This document shows, in pieces, positions 27,648 through 36,364 of a DNA stretch of 64,000 bases. The stretch spans positions 124,001-188,000 of the forward strand of contig NZ_BDBM01000004.1 in assembly GCF_001612985.1 (NCBI RefSeq), in the 5' to 3' direction. Origin of the DNA: Nocardia gamkensis NBRC 108242 (lineage in GTDB: Bacteria; Actinomycetota; Actinomycetes; Mycobacteriales; Mycobacteriaceae). The translations under genes and the position numbers were made by a program. Position 1 is the stretch's first letter; every line of letters begins with the position of its first letter. The notes under the pieces are model-generated. The model saw only the letters and a list, made by a program, of their open reading frames with translations, ran no database searches and was not told the DNA's origin.

Positions 27648-28789
27648 CGCGATTCCACCTTCTCCGTCGCGGGTTCCGGCAGCGCCTCGACCACCGCGGC
27701 GGCAGGCGGGTTCGCGGGCCGCTGGAACCGGTTGCCCAGCACACCTTTCAGCATGGGCCACAATCCGGCGAGGCCCGCGGGCACGAAACCGACCACCACG
27801 ATGAACAGCACGCCTTGCAGATACGTCCACCCCGAGGGGAACTCCTCGGACAGCGCCGTCTGCGCCCATGCCACGCCGATCGCGCCGAGCACCGGCCCGA
27901 GCAGGGTGGTCCGGCCGCCGATCGCGACGCCGATGAGAAACGCGATGGACGGAACGACGCCGATGTCGGCGGGGGAGATGATGCCGACGATCGGAGTGAA
28001 CAGCGCACCGGCGATGCCGGCGAAGAACGCCGCGACCACATAGGCGACGATCTTCACGTTCGCCGGATCGTATCCCAGGAAGCGCACCCGCTCCTCTTGG
28101 TCGCGCACCGCGACGAGCAACTCGCCGTACCTGCTGTGCATCAGTTGCCGCACCAGCGCGACCACCACCAGCAGCGTGCCCGCCGCGATGAAGAACAGCA
28201 TCTGCCGGTTGACCGGGTCGGACAGCTTGAACCCGAAGAACGCGCGGAAATCAGACAGACCGGTGAATCCGCCGATGGCCTGCTGGCCGGTCAGCAGGAT
28301 GGCCAGCGCGGCGGCTAGCGCCTGACTGAGGATGGCGAAGTAGGCGCCCTTCACGCGGCGCTTGAACACGCCGTAACCGAGCGCCGCCGCGATCAGCGCG
28401 GGCAGCACGAGAATGCCGAGCAACGCCACCGGACCCGACGCGAACGGCGTCCAGAACGACGGCAATTCGCGGATACCCGCGATCTCCATGAACTCCGGCA
28501 CGTCGTTGCCGAGCCGGGCGGCGTCGGCCATCTGCAGATGCATGGCCATGATGTAGGCGCCGATGCCGAAGAACACGCCCTGCCCGAGGGTGAGCATTCC
28601 GCCGCGCCCCCAGGCCAGCCCGATGCCCACCGCGACGATCGCGAAGCACAAGAACTTCGCCAGCAGATTGAGCCGGAAATCGCTGAGCACCGCGGGCGCG
28701 ACCGCGAACAACAGGACGGCGGCGACGGCGAACCCGGCCAACGCGGTGAGCGAGGAATGCGCGCGCCACCGTTGCACGAGTGTGGTCAT
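27644..28789 (-). CDS. urtC: Urea ABC transporter permease UrtC
   Basis: A 381-residue polytopic membrane protein (LivM-like). Conserved GLAWGRGGMLTLGQGVFFGIGAYIMAMHL and the cytoplasmic EERVRFLGYDPANVK coupling loop are plain; the fold suggests about ten TM helices. Start ATG 28789 has AGGAG upstream and overlaps the urtB stop by four bases. Confidence 0.93.
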   Translation of the reverse strand: MTTLVQRWRAHSSLTALAGFAVAAVLLFAVAPAVLSDFRLNLLAKFLCFAIVAVGIGLAWGRGGMLTLGQGVFFGIGAYIMAMHLQMADAARLGNDVPEFMEIAGIRELPSFWTPFASGPVALLGILVLPALIAAALGYGVFKRRVKGAYFAILSQALAAALAILLTGQQAIGGFTGLSDFRAFFGFKLSDPVNRQMLFFIAAGTLLVVVALVRQLMHSRYGELLVAVRDQEERVRFLGYDPANVKIVAYVVAAFFAGIAGALFTPIVGIISPADIGVVPSIAFLIGVAIGGRTTLLGPVLGAIGVAWAQTALSEEFPSGWTYLQGVLFIVVVGFVPAGLAGLWPMLKGVLGNRFQRPANPPAAAVVEALPEPATEKVESR

Positions 28790-29670
28790 GCCAAACTCCT
28801 TGTCCGGACGGTGAACAGGCCCTGCGGACGGACCTGCAGGAAGATCACGATGACGACGAAGACGACGACTTTCGCGATGGACGCGGTGGTCGAGTATTCG
28901 ATGTAGGAATTGAGCAGGCCGAGCGCGAACGCCGCGATCACGGTGCCCTTGATCTGGCCAAGCCCGCCGATGACCACCACGAGGAACGCATCGATCAAGT
29001 AGCTCTGGCCGATGGTCGGGCTGGTCGAGCCGATCAGGGTGAGCGCGACACCGGCCACGCCCGCCAGGCCGGAGCCGATGAAGAACGTGCTGATATCGGT
29101 GAAACGGCTGGACACACCGGAGGTTTCGGCCAATCCGCGGTTCTGCACCACCGCGCGGATCCGGCGGCCGAGCGGAGTCGCCTTGAGCACCGCGGCCAGC
29201 GCGGTCACCGCGACCACCGCCAGGACGAGGATGAAGATGCGCGTCTTCGGCACCACCGCACCCAGGATCGTGACGCCGCCGCTGAGCCACTCCGGCGCGA
29301 TCACGTTCTTGGCCGGCGCGCCGAAGATGTCGCGGGCCAGCTGTTGCAGCACCAGCCCGACGCCGAAGGTGACCAGCAACGTGTCCAGCGGCCGGTCGTA
29401 CATCCAGCGGATCAGGCCCATCTCCAGCGCGGCGCCGAGCAGGCCGCCGACCAGGAAACCGATCAGCAGCGAGACGACGAGCGAGACGCCCGCCGACGAG
29501 ATGACCTTCTGCACAACGTAGGTCGTGTAACAACCGGCCATGATGAACTCGCCGTGCGCCATGTTGATCACGCCCATCTGCCCGAAGGTCAGCGAGAGGC
29601 CGAGCGCGGCGAGCAAGAGAATCGATCCCAGACTCAGCCCGGTGAAGAGCTGTCCGATCACAACGTCCAT
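28786..29670 (-). CDS. urtB: Urea ABC transporter permease UrtB
   Basis: A 294-residue LivH-like permease. ALGLSLTFGQMGVINMAHGEFIMAGCYTTYVVQ is the UrtB signature, and the coupling loop is RIRAVVQNRGLAETSGVSSR. Start ATG 29670 has AGGAGC upstream. It is separated from urtA by 450 bp holding two inverted-repeat structures, while urtB to urtE are all overlapping. Confidence 0.93.
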   Translation of the reverse strand: MDVVIGQLFTGLSLGSILLLAALGLSLTFGQMGVINMAHGEFIMAGCYTTYVVQKVISSAGVSLVVSLLIGFLVGGLLGAALEMGLIRWMYDRPLDTLLVTFGVGLVLQQLARDIFGAPAKNVIAPEWLSGGVTILGAVVPKTRIFILVLAVVAVTALAAVLKATPLGRRIRAVVQNRGLAETSGVSSRFTDISTFFIGSGLAGVAGVALTLIGSTSPTIGQSYLIDAFLVVVIGGLGQIKGTVIAAFALGLLNSYIEYSTTASIAKVVVFVVIVIFLQVRPQGLFTVRTRSLA

Positions 29671-29730
29671 GCGAGCTCCTGTGTTTGATTTGCAGCGACT
29701 TCGTCGCGGCGTGTTCGCGGCCCCTTCTCG

Positions 29731-29918
29731 GCTGTGTTGGTTTTTCCAGCGCCTGCGGCGCTGGGTGTTCGCGGCCCTCTTGTGGCTCGCGTCCGAGCGA
29801 CCACCGCTTGCTCCTCCGTCGCCTACGCGGCGGCCACTCGGACGCGAGCCGGGCCGCGAACGGCGGATGCTCGGTCTCGCTTCGCTCGAAACCGGGAGTT
29901 GAGGTGCGCTGGGCGCGT
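29731..29918. repeat. Dispersed repeat copy A with internal 14-bp inverted repeat
   Basis: This 188-bp non-coding element matches 33608-33736 almost base for base at both ends. Copy A carries about 60 extra bases bounded by a perfect inverted repeat, GGCTCGCGTCCGAG (29784-29797) and CTCGGACGCGAGCC (29837-29850). Both copies also hold a smaller CCAGCGCC/GGCGCTGG stem and a CTCGCTTCGCTCGAA block. It lies between urtB and urtA. It has no coding capacity and is best described as a miniature repeat of unknown type. Confidence 0.8.
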
Positions 29919-30022
29919 GCGGTGGGGCGTGGATGTTCTGCCGGTGCTTCTCGTGTTCAGCCTGGCTGTGGCTGATCCACGCCGTGTGGGGTGTTCGTGG
30001 GGCCGTTCGTGTTATGTCCGAT

Positions 30023-30114
30023 GCTGTCCGCGGCCCCCCTCATTACGCGCTCCCGCGTGATCGCCGCGGCGACTGGGTCGCCGGGCGGGCACCGGTAGCT
30101 GGGCCGCGGACAGC
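30023..30114. repeat. Long-range perfect inverted repeat just downstream of urtA
   Basis: GCTGTCCGCGGCCC (30023-30036) and GGGCCGCGGACAGC (30101-30114) are exact 14-base complements around a 64-base loop. The inner end lies seven bases beyond the urtA stop. On the urt mRNA this stem would fall right after the binding-protein reading frame, where ABC operons often carry a stem that raises the ratio of binding protein to membrane components. Confidence 0.7.
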
Positions 30115-30120
30115 AGCGGA

Positions 30121-31395
30121 CTACTTCAGGCCCTTGGCCCAGTCGTAGGACTTCAGGTAGGGATCCGGCGTCACGGCCTTGCCGGAGTCCCACACGGTGT
30201 AGATGAGTCCGTCGGGACGGATCTCGCCGATGCGGGCGGTCTTGGTGATGTGGTGGTTGGAGCCGTCGATGGTGACCAGGCCCTCGGGTGCCTCGAAGCT
30301 GACGCCGTCGGCGGCGGCCTGGACGTCCTCCACCTTGAACGACCGCGCCTTCTCGACGGTGTTCTTCCACAGGTAGACCGACGCGTAGGCGGCTTCCATC
30401 GGGTCCGAGGTCGGCTTGTCGGCGCCGAAGGCGGCCTTGTAGTCGGCGACGAACTTCTTGTTCACCGGGGTGTCCACGGTCTGGTAGTAGTTCCACGCGG
30501 TGAGCTGGCCCGCGATGTGCTGCGCGCCGATGCCCGCCACCTCTTCCTCGGCGATGGACACCGAGATCACCGGCATCTCCGCGGCTTTGAGGCCCGCGTT
30601 GCTGTACTCGCGGAAGAACGCGACGTTGGAGTCGCCGTTGAGGGTGTTGAACACCGCGCCCGCCTTGGCGGAGCGGACCTTGTTCACGATGGTGGAGAAG
30701 TCGGTGGAGCCGAGCGGGGTGTAGTCCTCGCCCTTGATCTCGATGCCGTTGGCGGCGGCGTACGCCTTGATCTCACGATTGGCGGTCTGCGGGAAGACGT
30801 AGTCGCTGCCGACCAGGTACAGGGACGTGATGCCCTTCTGCTTGAGGTAGTCCAGCGCCGGAACGATCTGCTGATTGGTGGTCGCGCCGGTGTAGAAGAT
30901 GTTCTTGCTGTCCTCCAGGCCCTCGTACTGGACCGGGTAGTAGAGCAGCGAGTTCAGGCTCTCGAATTTCGGCTTCATGGCCTTGCGGCTCGACGAGGTC
31001 CAGCCGCCGAACACCGCGGCGACGCAGTCGGAGCTGATCAGCTTCTCCGCCTTCTCCGCGAAGGTCTTCGGGTCCGAGGCGCCGTCCTCCAGCACCAGAT
31101 CGATCTTCTTGCCGAGCACGCCGCCCGCGGCGTTGATCTGGTCGACGGCCAGCTTGGTCGAGTTGGCGACGGTGACCTCGGAGATGGCCATCGTGCCGGA
31201 CAGCGAGTGCAGCGAACCGACCTTGATCGTGTCCTTCGAGGTGTCGACGCAGGAGGCGGCGCCGGAGCCGGTGGTCGAGGCGTCGTCCTTGGCGCCGCAG
31301 GCGGTCAGCAACAGGCCGGCTAGCGCGACCGCGGTGGGCACCGCCACCGCTCGGACCAAACGCCTGGAGCGATGGGTGGCACGGGAATCTTGCAT
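30121..31395 (-). CDS. urtA: Urea ABC transporter substrate-binding lipoprotein UrtA
   Basis: A 424-residue lipoprotein. The signal peptide has two Arg pairs and a long hydrophobic run ending in the lipobox LLTACG (Cys about residue 33). The mature part is a type-I periplasmic binding fold of the FmdD/UrtA class: [69 protein letters not shown], and [17 protein letters not shown] are characteristic. Binds urea outside the membrane. ATG 31395 has GAGAGGG upstream. First gene of the urtABCDE-gntR operon. Confidence 0.95.
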   Translation of the reverse strand: MQDSRATHRSRRLVRAVAVPTAVALAGLLLTACGAKDDASTTGSGAASCVDTSKDTIKVGSLHSLSGTMAISEVTVANSTKLAVDQINAAGGVLGKKIDLVLEDGASDPKTFAEKAEKLISSDCVAAVFGGWTSSSRKAMKPKFESLNSLLYYPVQYEGLEDSKNIFYTGATTNQQIVPALDYLKQKGITSLYLVGSDYVFPQTANREIKAYAAANGIEIKGEDYTPLGSTDFSTIVNKVRSAKAGAVFNTLNGDSNVAFFREYSNAGLKAAEMPVISVSIAEEEVAGIGAQHIAGQLTAWNYYQTVDTPVNKKFVADYKAAFGADKPTSDPMEAAYASVYLWKNTVEKARSFKVEDVQAAADGVSFEAPEGLVTIDGSNHHITKTARIGEIRPDGLIYTVWDSGKAVTPDPYLKSYDWAKGLK

Positions 31396-31769
31396 GGGGC
31401 GAACCCTCTCCTCATCAGGTATTGCGGCGGCGTCGGCAGGGCGCCGCATCGAATACCGCCGTCTTCGCCCCGCTCACGGCTGTAGACGGGGCTGTATACA
31501 ACGGCTGTATTCGTGATGCGAACGGTAGACAGAACTTGTTGCGCCGGAATATCTCTCGATGACAAGTCCGTTTCGTCTGTTTCGCTCGTGTGAACCTTTC
31601 CCGTAAACGGACGGTGAACGGTTGTGAGATCCGGGCAAACCCGCTGGCCGGGGCGGATGTGGCTACGGTTGCGTAGCGTCGCCGCGATGCGGCACGCTTC
31701 GATTCGTACGACATCTGAACCGTCCCAAGCCGCGGCGGCGGGCCGCGGACTCGAGTCGAGGAGGACCAG
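31396..31769. promoter_or_regulatory. urtA/fadE5-like divergent promoter region with TGTATACA palindrome
   Basis: The 374-bp gap between divergent urtA and the acyl-CoA dehydrogenase holds three GGCTGTA repeats (31479-31512), the middle one extended to the palindrome TGTATACA (31493-31500). FCD-type GntR proteins commonly bind short palindromes of this kind, so this is a candidate site for the operon's own GntR. No gene is seen. Confidence 0.45.
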
Positions 31770-33599
31770 ATGGGCCACTACAAGGCGAACTTGCGGGATA
31801 TCGAGTTCAACCTGTTCGAAGTGCTCGAGCTGGACAAACTCCTCGATACCGGCGCCTACGGCGACCTCGATTCCGACACCGCCCGGGAGATCCTCTCGGA
31901 GGTTCGGCGACTGGCCGAGGGGCCGGTGGCGGACTCCTTCGCGGCGGCCGACCGTGATCCGGTGGCCTATGACGCGCCCACCTTCTCGGTCTCTGTTCCG
32001 GAGCCGCTCCGTAGGACCGTCGCCGCCGTGCGCGACGCGGGCTGGAGCAGGCTGGGCATGCCGGAGGGCATGGGCGGCACCCCGGCGCCCGCGGCGCTGG
32101 TCTGGGCCGTCGCCGAGATGATCACCTGCGCCAATCCCTCGGCGTCGTTCTTCAACATGGGGCCGGTCATGGCGTCCGTGCTGTACAACGTCGGCACCGA
32201 GCGGCAGCGGCACTGGGCCACGCTCGGCTTAGAGAAGGGCTGGCAGGGCACTATGGTGCTGACCGAGCCCGACGCCGGATCCGACGTCGGCGCGGGACGC
32301 ACCAAGGCGATCCCGCAAGAAGACGGCACCTGGCACATCGAGGGCGTCAAGCGGTTCATCTCCGGCGCGGAGGTCGGCGACACCGCCGATAACGTCTTCC
32401 ACCTGGTGCTGGCCCGGCCGGAGGGCGCCGGACCGGGCACCAAGGGCCTGTCGCTGTTCTACGTGCCGAAGTTCCTCTTCGACCCCGAGACCTTGGAACT
32501 CGGCGAGCGCAACGGCGTGTACGTCACCGGGGTCGAGCACAAGATGGGTCTGAAATCCTCACCCACCTGCGAGCTGACCTTCGGCGGCCACGGCGTACCG
32601 GCCAAGGGTTGGCTGGTCGGCGACGTGCACAACGGCATCGCGCAGATGTTCCAGGTGATCGAGAACGCGCGCATGATGGTCGGCGTCAAATCCTCCGGCA
32701 CCTTGTCGACCGGTTATCTCAACGCGCTCGACTACGCCAGAGAACGTGTCCAGGGCGCGGATCTGACCCAGATGACCGACAAGGCCGCGCCCCGCGTGGC
32801 CATCACCCGGCATCCGGATGTGCGTCGTTCACTGGCGATGCAGAAGGCGTACGCCGAGGGCCTGCGCGCGGTGTACCTGTACACCGCCGCCCACCAGAAC
32901 GCCGATGTGGCCCAGCTCGTTTCGGGCGCCGACCCCGATCTGGCGCACCGGGTGGACGATCTGCTGCTGCCGATCGTCAAGGGCGTCGGTTCCGAGCGCG
33001 CCTACCAGTTCCTCACCGAGTCGTTGCAGACCTTGGGCGGTTCCGGTTATCTCCAGGACTACCCGATCGAGCAATACATCCGCGACGCGAAGATCGACTC
33101 GCTCTACGAAGGCACCACCGCCATCCAGGCGCAGGACTTCTTCTTCCGCAAGATCATTCGCGACAAAGGTGCGGCGCTCGGGCACGTCAGCGCGCGGATC
33201 GCGGCATTCCTCGACGCGAAGACCGGACGGTTCGACACCGAGCGCGACCTGCTGCGCACGGCCGCGGAGGACGTGCAGGCGATGGCCGCCTCGCTCACCG
33301 GCTTCCTGATGGCCGCCCAGCAGAAGCCCACCGAGTTGTACAAGGTCGGCCTCGGTTCGGTGCGCTTCCTGCTCGCTGTCGGCGACCTGCTCATCGGCTG
33401 GCGCCTGCTGGTGCAGGCGGAGATCGCGGCCACCGCGCTGGCCACCGACGCGCCGGAGAAGGATCGCGCTTTCTACGCCGGAAAGGTCGCCGTCGCGAGC
33501 TTCTTCGCGAAGAACGTGCTGCCGAACCTGGCCGCGGTGCGCGGGATAATCGCCGCACTCGACGACGACATCATGAACCTGGACGAAGCCGCGTTCTGA
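31770..33599 (+). CDS. fadE5: Acyl-CoA dehydrogenase, FadE5-like
   Basis: A 609-residue acyl-CoA dehydrogenase, with the first beta-oxidation oxidation step as its family role. The N-terminus [25 protein letters not shown] is typical of FadE5, and the length agrees (about 610). Seen: FAD-binding [19 protein letters not shown], substrate-region [39 protein letters not shown], and C-terminal [36 protein letters not shown] with the catalytic Glu in LYEGTT. A helical C-terminal extension follows. GAGGA precedes ATG 31770. Not in an obvious operon. Confidence 0.9.
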   Translation: MGHYKANLRDIEFNLFEVLELDKLLDTGAYGDLDSDTAREILSEVRRLAEGPVADSFAAADRDPVAYDAPTFSVSVPEPLRRTVAAVRDAGWSRLGMPEGMGGTPAPAALVWAVAEMITCANPSASFFNMGPVMASVLYNVGTERQRHWATLGLEKGWQGTMVLTEPDAGSDVGAGRTKAIPQEDGTWHIEGVKRFISGAEVGDTADNVFHLVLARPEGAGPGTKGLSLFYVPKFLFDPETLELGERNGVYVTGVEHKMGLKSSPTCELTFGGHGVPAKGWLVGDVHNGIAQMFQVIENARMMVGVKSSGTLSTGYLNALDYARERVQGADLTQMTDKAAPRVAITRHPDVRRSLAMQKAYAEGLRAVYLYTAAHQNADVAQLVSGADPDLAHRVDDLLLPIVKGVGSERAYQFLTESLQTLGGSGYLQDYPIEQYIRDAKIDSLYEGTTAIQAQDFFFRKIIRDKGAALGHVSARIAAFLDAKTGRFDTERDLLRTAAEDVQAMAASLTGFLMAAQQKPTELYKVGLGSVRFLLAVGDLLIGWRLLVQAEIAATALATDAPEKDRAFYAGKVAVASFFAKNVLPNLAAVRGIIAALDDDIMNLDEAAF

Positions 33600-33607
33600 G
33601 TTCGATT

Positions 33608-33736
33608 GCTGTGTTGGTTTTTCCAGCGCCTGCGGCGCTGGGTGTTCGCGGCCCCTTTGTGGCTCGCGTGGCCGCGAACGGCGCATGCTCGGTCTCGCTT
33701 CGCTCGAAACCGGGAGTTGAGGTGCGCCGGGCGCGT
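33608..33736. repeat. Dispersed repeat copy B
   Basis: A 129-bp copy of the 29731-29918 element lacking the hairpin insert, starting nine bases after the stop of the acyl-CoA dehydrogenase gene. The remaining sequence to 33936 holds no convincing gene. Confidence 0.8.
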
Positions 33737-33936
33737 CGGCATTCGGGGTCCGGATGAAGTGCGCGTGCCCTGGCGGATGAAGGTCGACTCTATCGGTATC
33801 GAGCGCGGGCGTGCTGCGTGTGCCGTCGGCTCTCGACCGCGTGCAACGCTGACTATTCGGGTTGATGTTGCGGTAACAGGATGGTCGGCGGCCGATTCGA
33901 GTGACGTTGCCGCGCCAGGTGCGGGTAGGCGTTGTC

Positions 33937-34782
33937 TCAGCTCTGGGGTTGGGAGAGCAGTTTGAGCACGACCGGGCGGGACAGTGTGCCCGATACCTGT
34001 CTGGCGAGCTGGTTGGCGCTGGTGCCTGCGGCGTGGGCGGCCTTCAGGGCGGTGGCCAGTTCGGTGCGGGCGGCTTCGGCGGCGGCTTGGGCGTCGCGGA
34101 GTCGCTGGGCTGCGCGGTCCACGTCGGGCTGCTCGTCGCTGGTGGTCAATTCATTGACCAGTTCGACCTCCGGGAGGCGGGCTTCCCGCTCACCCGGGGC
34201 CGCGTCCCGGCGCATCGCCGCCCTGGCGAATTCCATCAGGAACGCGCGGGTGGCGTCCTTGTCCTCCGCGGCAGCCTCGCCGAGCAGCAGTCTGGTGGTC
34301 TGCGGGACGGCGTGTGACCAGTTGGCCAGGCCGCACAGGGCCAGCAGCAGGCGGCCCGCGTTCGCGGAGTCGACGTCGAACTGTTCCTGGGCGCGATCGA
34401 ATTTCCGCACGTAGTGCGCGGCGCGCCAGCCGTCGATGTCGTGCGCGTCGGCGCCGCGATGCAACGCCTCCCACAGCAGCAACCGCAACAGCTGGGGATT
34501 GTCCCGGTGATAGTCGAACAGCTTGCCGACGTAGGCCCCGGGCTCGGTGTCGGCCAACGGCTTGACCACGTCGATGAACTCGCGCAGCGTGTCGATCAGG
34601 ATGACGTCGAACAGCTTGTCCTTGCTGCCGAACAGTCCGTAGATGCGCTCCTTGTTGACGCCCGCCGCCTCGGCGATCCGGTCGACCCGCGCGCCGGCCA
34701 GCCCGTACTGCGCGAATTCCTCGCGGGCGGCGCGCAACAGGGCCTGCCTGGTCGCGTCACTGCGTTTGATCGTGGCCGTCAT
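33937..34782 (-). CDS. TetR-family regulator with C-terminal extension
   Basis: A 281-residue protein, longer than the usual ~200. The TetR HTH is at about 6-55 (ATRQALLRAAREEFAQYGLAGARVDRIAEAAGVNKERIYGLFGSKDKLFDVIL in outline). After the ligand domain, residues ~215-281 form a Glu/Ala-rich helix (AAQRLRDAQAAAEAARTELATAL) and then AGTSANQLARQVSGTLSRPVVLKLL, which reads like a second helix-turn-helix. Start ATG 34782; GTG 34791 is possible. Divergent from an MFS pump across AACCAA-N4-TTGGTT. Confidence 0.88.
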   Translation of the reverse strand: MTATIKRSDATRQALLRAAREEFAQYGLAGARVDRIAEAAGVNKERIYGLFGSKDKLFDVILIDTLREFIDVVKPLADTEPGAYVGKLFDYHRDNPQLLRLLLWEALHRGADAHDIDGWRAAHYVRKFDRAQEQFDVDSANAGRLLLALCGLANWSHAVPQTTRLLLGEAAAEDKDATRAFLMEFARAAMRRDAAPGEREARLPEVELVNELTTSDEQPDVDRAAQRLRDAQAAAEAARTELATALKAAHAAGTSANQLARQVSGTLSRPVVLKLLSQPQS

Positions 34783-34806
34783 GACCGACACTTTACCATC
34801 TCATTA

Positions 34807-34822
34807 AACCAACTATTTGGTT
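34807..34822. promoter_or_regulatory. Palindrome between TetR and MFS genes
   Basis: AACCAA (34807-34812) and TTGGTT (34817-34822) with a four-base spacer lie midway in the 74-bp divergent intergenic region. Likely operator of the TetR protein. Confidence 0.7.
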
Positions 34823-34856
34823 GACAGACGGCCTTCCGCGGGCCTACCTTCGAGCC

Positions 34857-36083
34857 ATGGCAATGTCCACCTTCCAGTCCGCGGCTCCGGCCCGGACGCG
34901 CGGCCGAGACACCTCGGCGCGAGCCCACACCGGGCGCACCCTGCCTTTCTTCGTCCTTGCCGCACTGCTGGCCACCGGCCAGATGTACGTTCCCATTCCG
35001 CTTTTCACCGCCATGCGGGCCGACTGGGGTGTCGGCTCGGCGGCGATGACCTGGATCATCAGCGCGTTCGCCTTCGGCTACGCGGGCGGTTTCGTCCTGT
35101 TCGGGCCGCTGTCGGATCGCTACGGTCACCGCCGGGTGCTGGTCACCGGCATGCTGGCGGCCTCGGTGGTCACCCTGTTGACCGGCTTGGCCTTCAGTGC
35201 CCCGCCGGCCGTCGCCCTGCGGGTGGCGCAGGGCTTGGTCGTCGGCTCGATTCCGCCCGCGATCATGGCTTATGTGGCGACTCGCATCACGCCCGCGCAC
35301 CGTGCCGTGGCCACCATGTCCGTGGCAACATCGTTCCTCGCGGCGACGGTGGTCGCGCAGATCGTGTCGCAATGGATGGTCGGCGCGTTCCCGTGGCGCA
35401 CGGTGTTCGTCGCCTCCGCGATCGGGTTCGCCGTCCTCGCGCTGGCGTTGCGGTCGGCGTTGCTGGCCGACGCGCCCACCGGCCGGGACAAGCCGCTGCG
35501 GCACAGCTACGCCGCGATTCCCGCGGTGCTGCGCATCCGGGCGCTGGTGCCGATGCTGATCGCGGGCGCGATGAGCATGGCGGTGATGGTCGGGGTGTAC
35601 ACCGGCCTGGAATTGACCGGGGTGGTCCGCGGCTCGGGCGAACTGCTCGCGCTGCGGGCGGGCGCGCTGCCGGTGATGATCGCGCTGCCCCTGCTCGCGG
35701 TGCCGCTTGCCCGGCTGTCCAAGCACGGCCAGATCGTGCTCGGCGTGCTCATCGCCGCGACGGCGATGGTGGTCGCGACCTTCGAGGGAACCCATCCGCT
35801 CGTGCTTGCCGTCCTGCTGGCCGTGCTGGTCGGCGGACTCGGCATCATCGCTCCGGCCGTGCTCCAGAGCGCGGGCGAACTGGGCGGCGAATCCCGCGCC
35901 GCCGCCATGTCGGTCGCGATGTTCAGCTTCTACGTGGGCGCGACCATCGGCCCGCTGGTCGCCGCCGCGGCGGCGCCGCACGGCTTCGCCACCCTCGCCT
36001 GGACGCTGGCGCTGTTGCTCGTCGCCGCACTGGGGATGACGGTGATCGGTCTGCGGATGCAGCGAAGGGCGCAGATCGCTTGA
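34857..36083 (+). CDS. MFS transporter
   Basis: A 408-residue, 12-helix major facilitator. Motif A after TM2 is GPLSDRYGHRRVLVTGM; QMYVPIPLFTAMRADWG marks TM1. ATG 34857 is preceded six bases upstream by TACCTT (34845-34850), suggesting leaderless transcription. A second in-frame ATG lies at 34863. It is controlled, by position, by the divergent TetR protein. Substrate unknown; efflux of a toxic compound is the usual role. Confidence 0.9.
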   Translation: MAMSTFQSAAPARTRGRDTSARAHTGRTLPFFVLAALLATGQMYVPIPLFTAMRADWGVGSAAMTWIISAFAFGYAGGFVLFGPLSDRYGHRRVLVTGMLAASVVTLLTGLAFSAPPAVALRVAQGLVVGSIPPAIMAYVATRITPAHRAVATMSVATSFLAATVVAQIVSQWMVGAFPWRTVFVASAIGFAVLALALRSALLADAPTGRDKPLRHSYAAIPAVLRIRALVPMLIAGAMSMAVMVGVYTGLELTGVVRGSGELLALRAGALPVMIALPLLAVPLARLSKHGQIVLGVLIAATAMVVATFEGTHPLVLAVLLAVLVGGLGIIAPAVLQSAGELGGESRAAAMSVAMFSFYVGATIGPLVAAAAAPHGFATLAWTLALLLVAALGMTVIGLRMQRRAQIA

Positions 36084-36093
36084 TCGAACAAGA

Positions 36094-36133
36094 CATCCCG
36101 GCCGATATCGCGCAATGCGATACCGGCCGGATG
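36094..36133 (+). terminator. Long hairpin after the MFS gene
   Basis: Arms 36094-36111 and 36117-36133 pair over 17 positions with one bulge and one mismatch (CATCC, CGGCCG and TATCGC blocks), around a five-base loop. It begins ten bases after the MFS stop. No T-run. Confidence 0.65.
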
Positions 36134-36364
36134 TTCGTTCACTCGTAGGTTCGCCGCACCGCACCGGAACGACGCGGCCGGTCCGGGTTCTTCCGGTCGG
36201 TGGACCGTCCCAGGCGACCTCGATTTCGATGTCGTGGAATTCCCGGGCGCCATCTCGCAGCATCGTCACCGCGGCGGCCCGCGCCTGCTCGGGCGGGTAG
36301 CGCGAATCTCCCTTCGCGCCATGACGGCAATCCAGCTGTCGACCGGGACGCAGATGGCGGGCGA
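36134..36364. other. 231 bp gap between MFS hairpin and ramB
   Basis: On the minus strand a coding-like stretch reads RYPPEQARAAAVTMLRDGARE and then FHDIEIEVAWDGPP, followed by TGRTRTGRVVPVRC; it has no clear start or in-frame stop here. It may be a decayed small gene. Nothing else is recognised. Confidence 0.3.

Noticed and set aside
29731..29918. An insertion sequence or transposon remnant
   Set aside because: No transposase fragment and no terminal repeats at the element ends; only an internal inverted repeat, so it is called a non-coding repeat.
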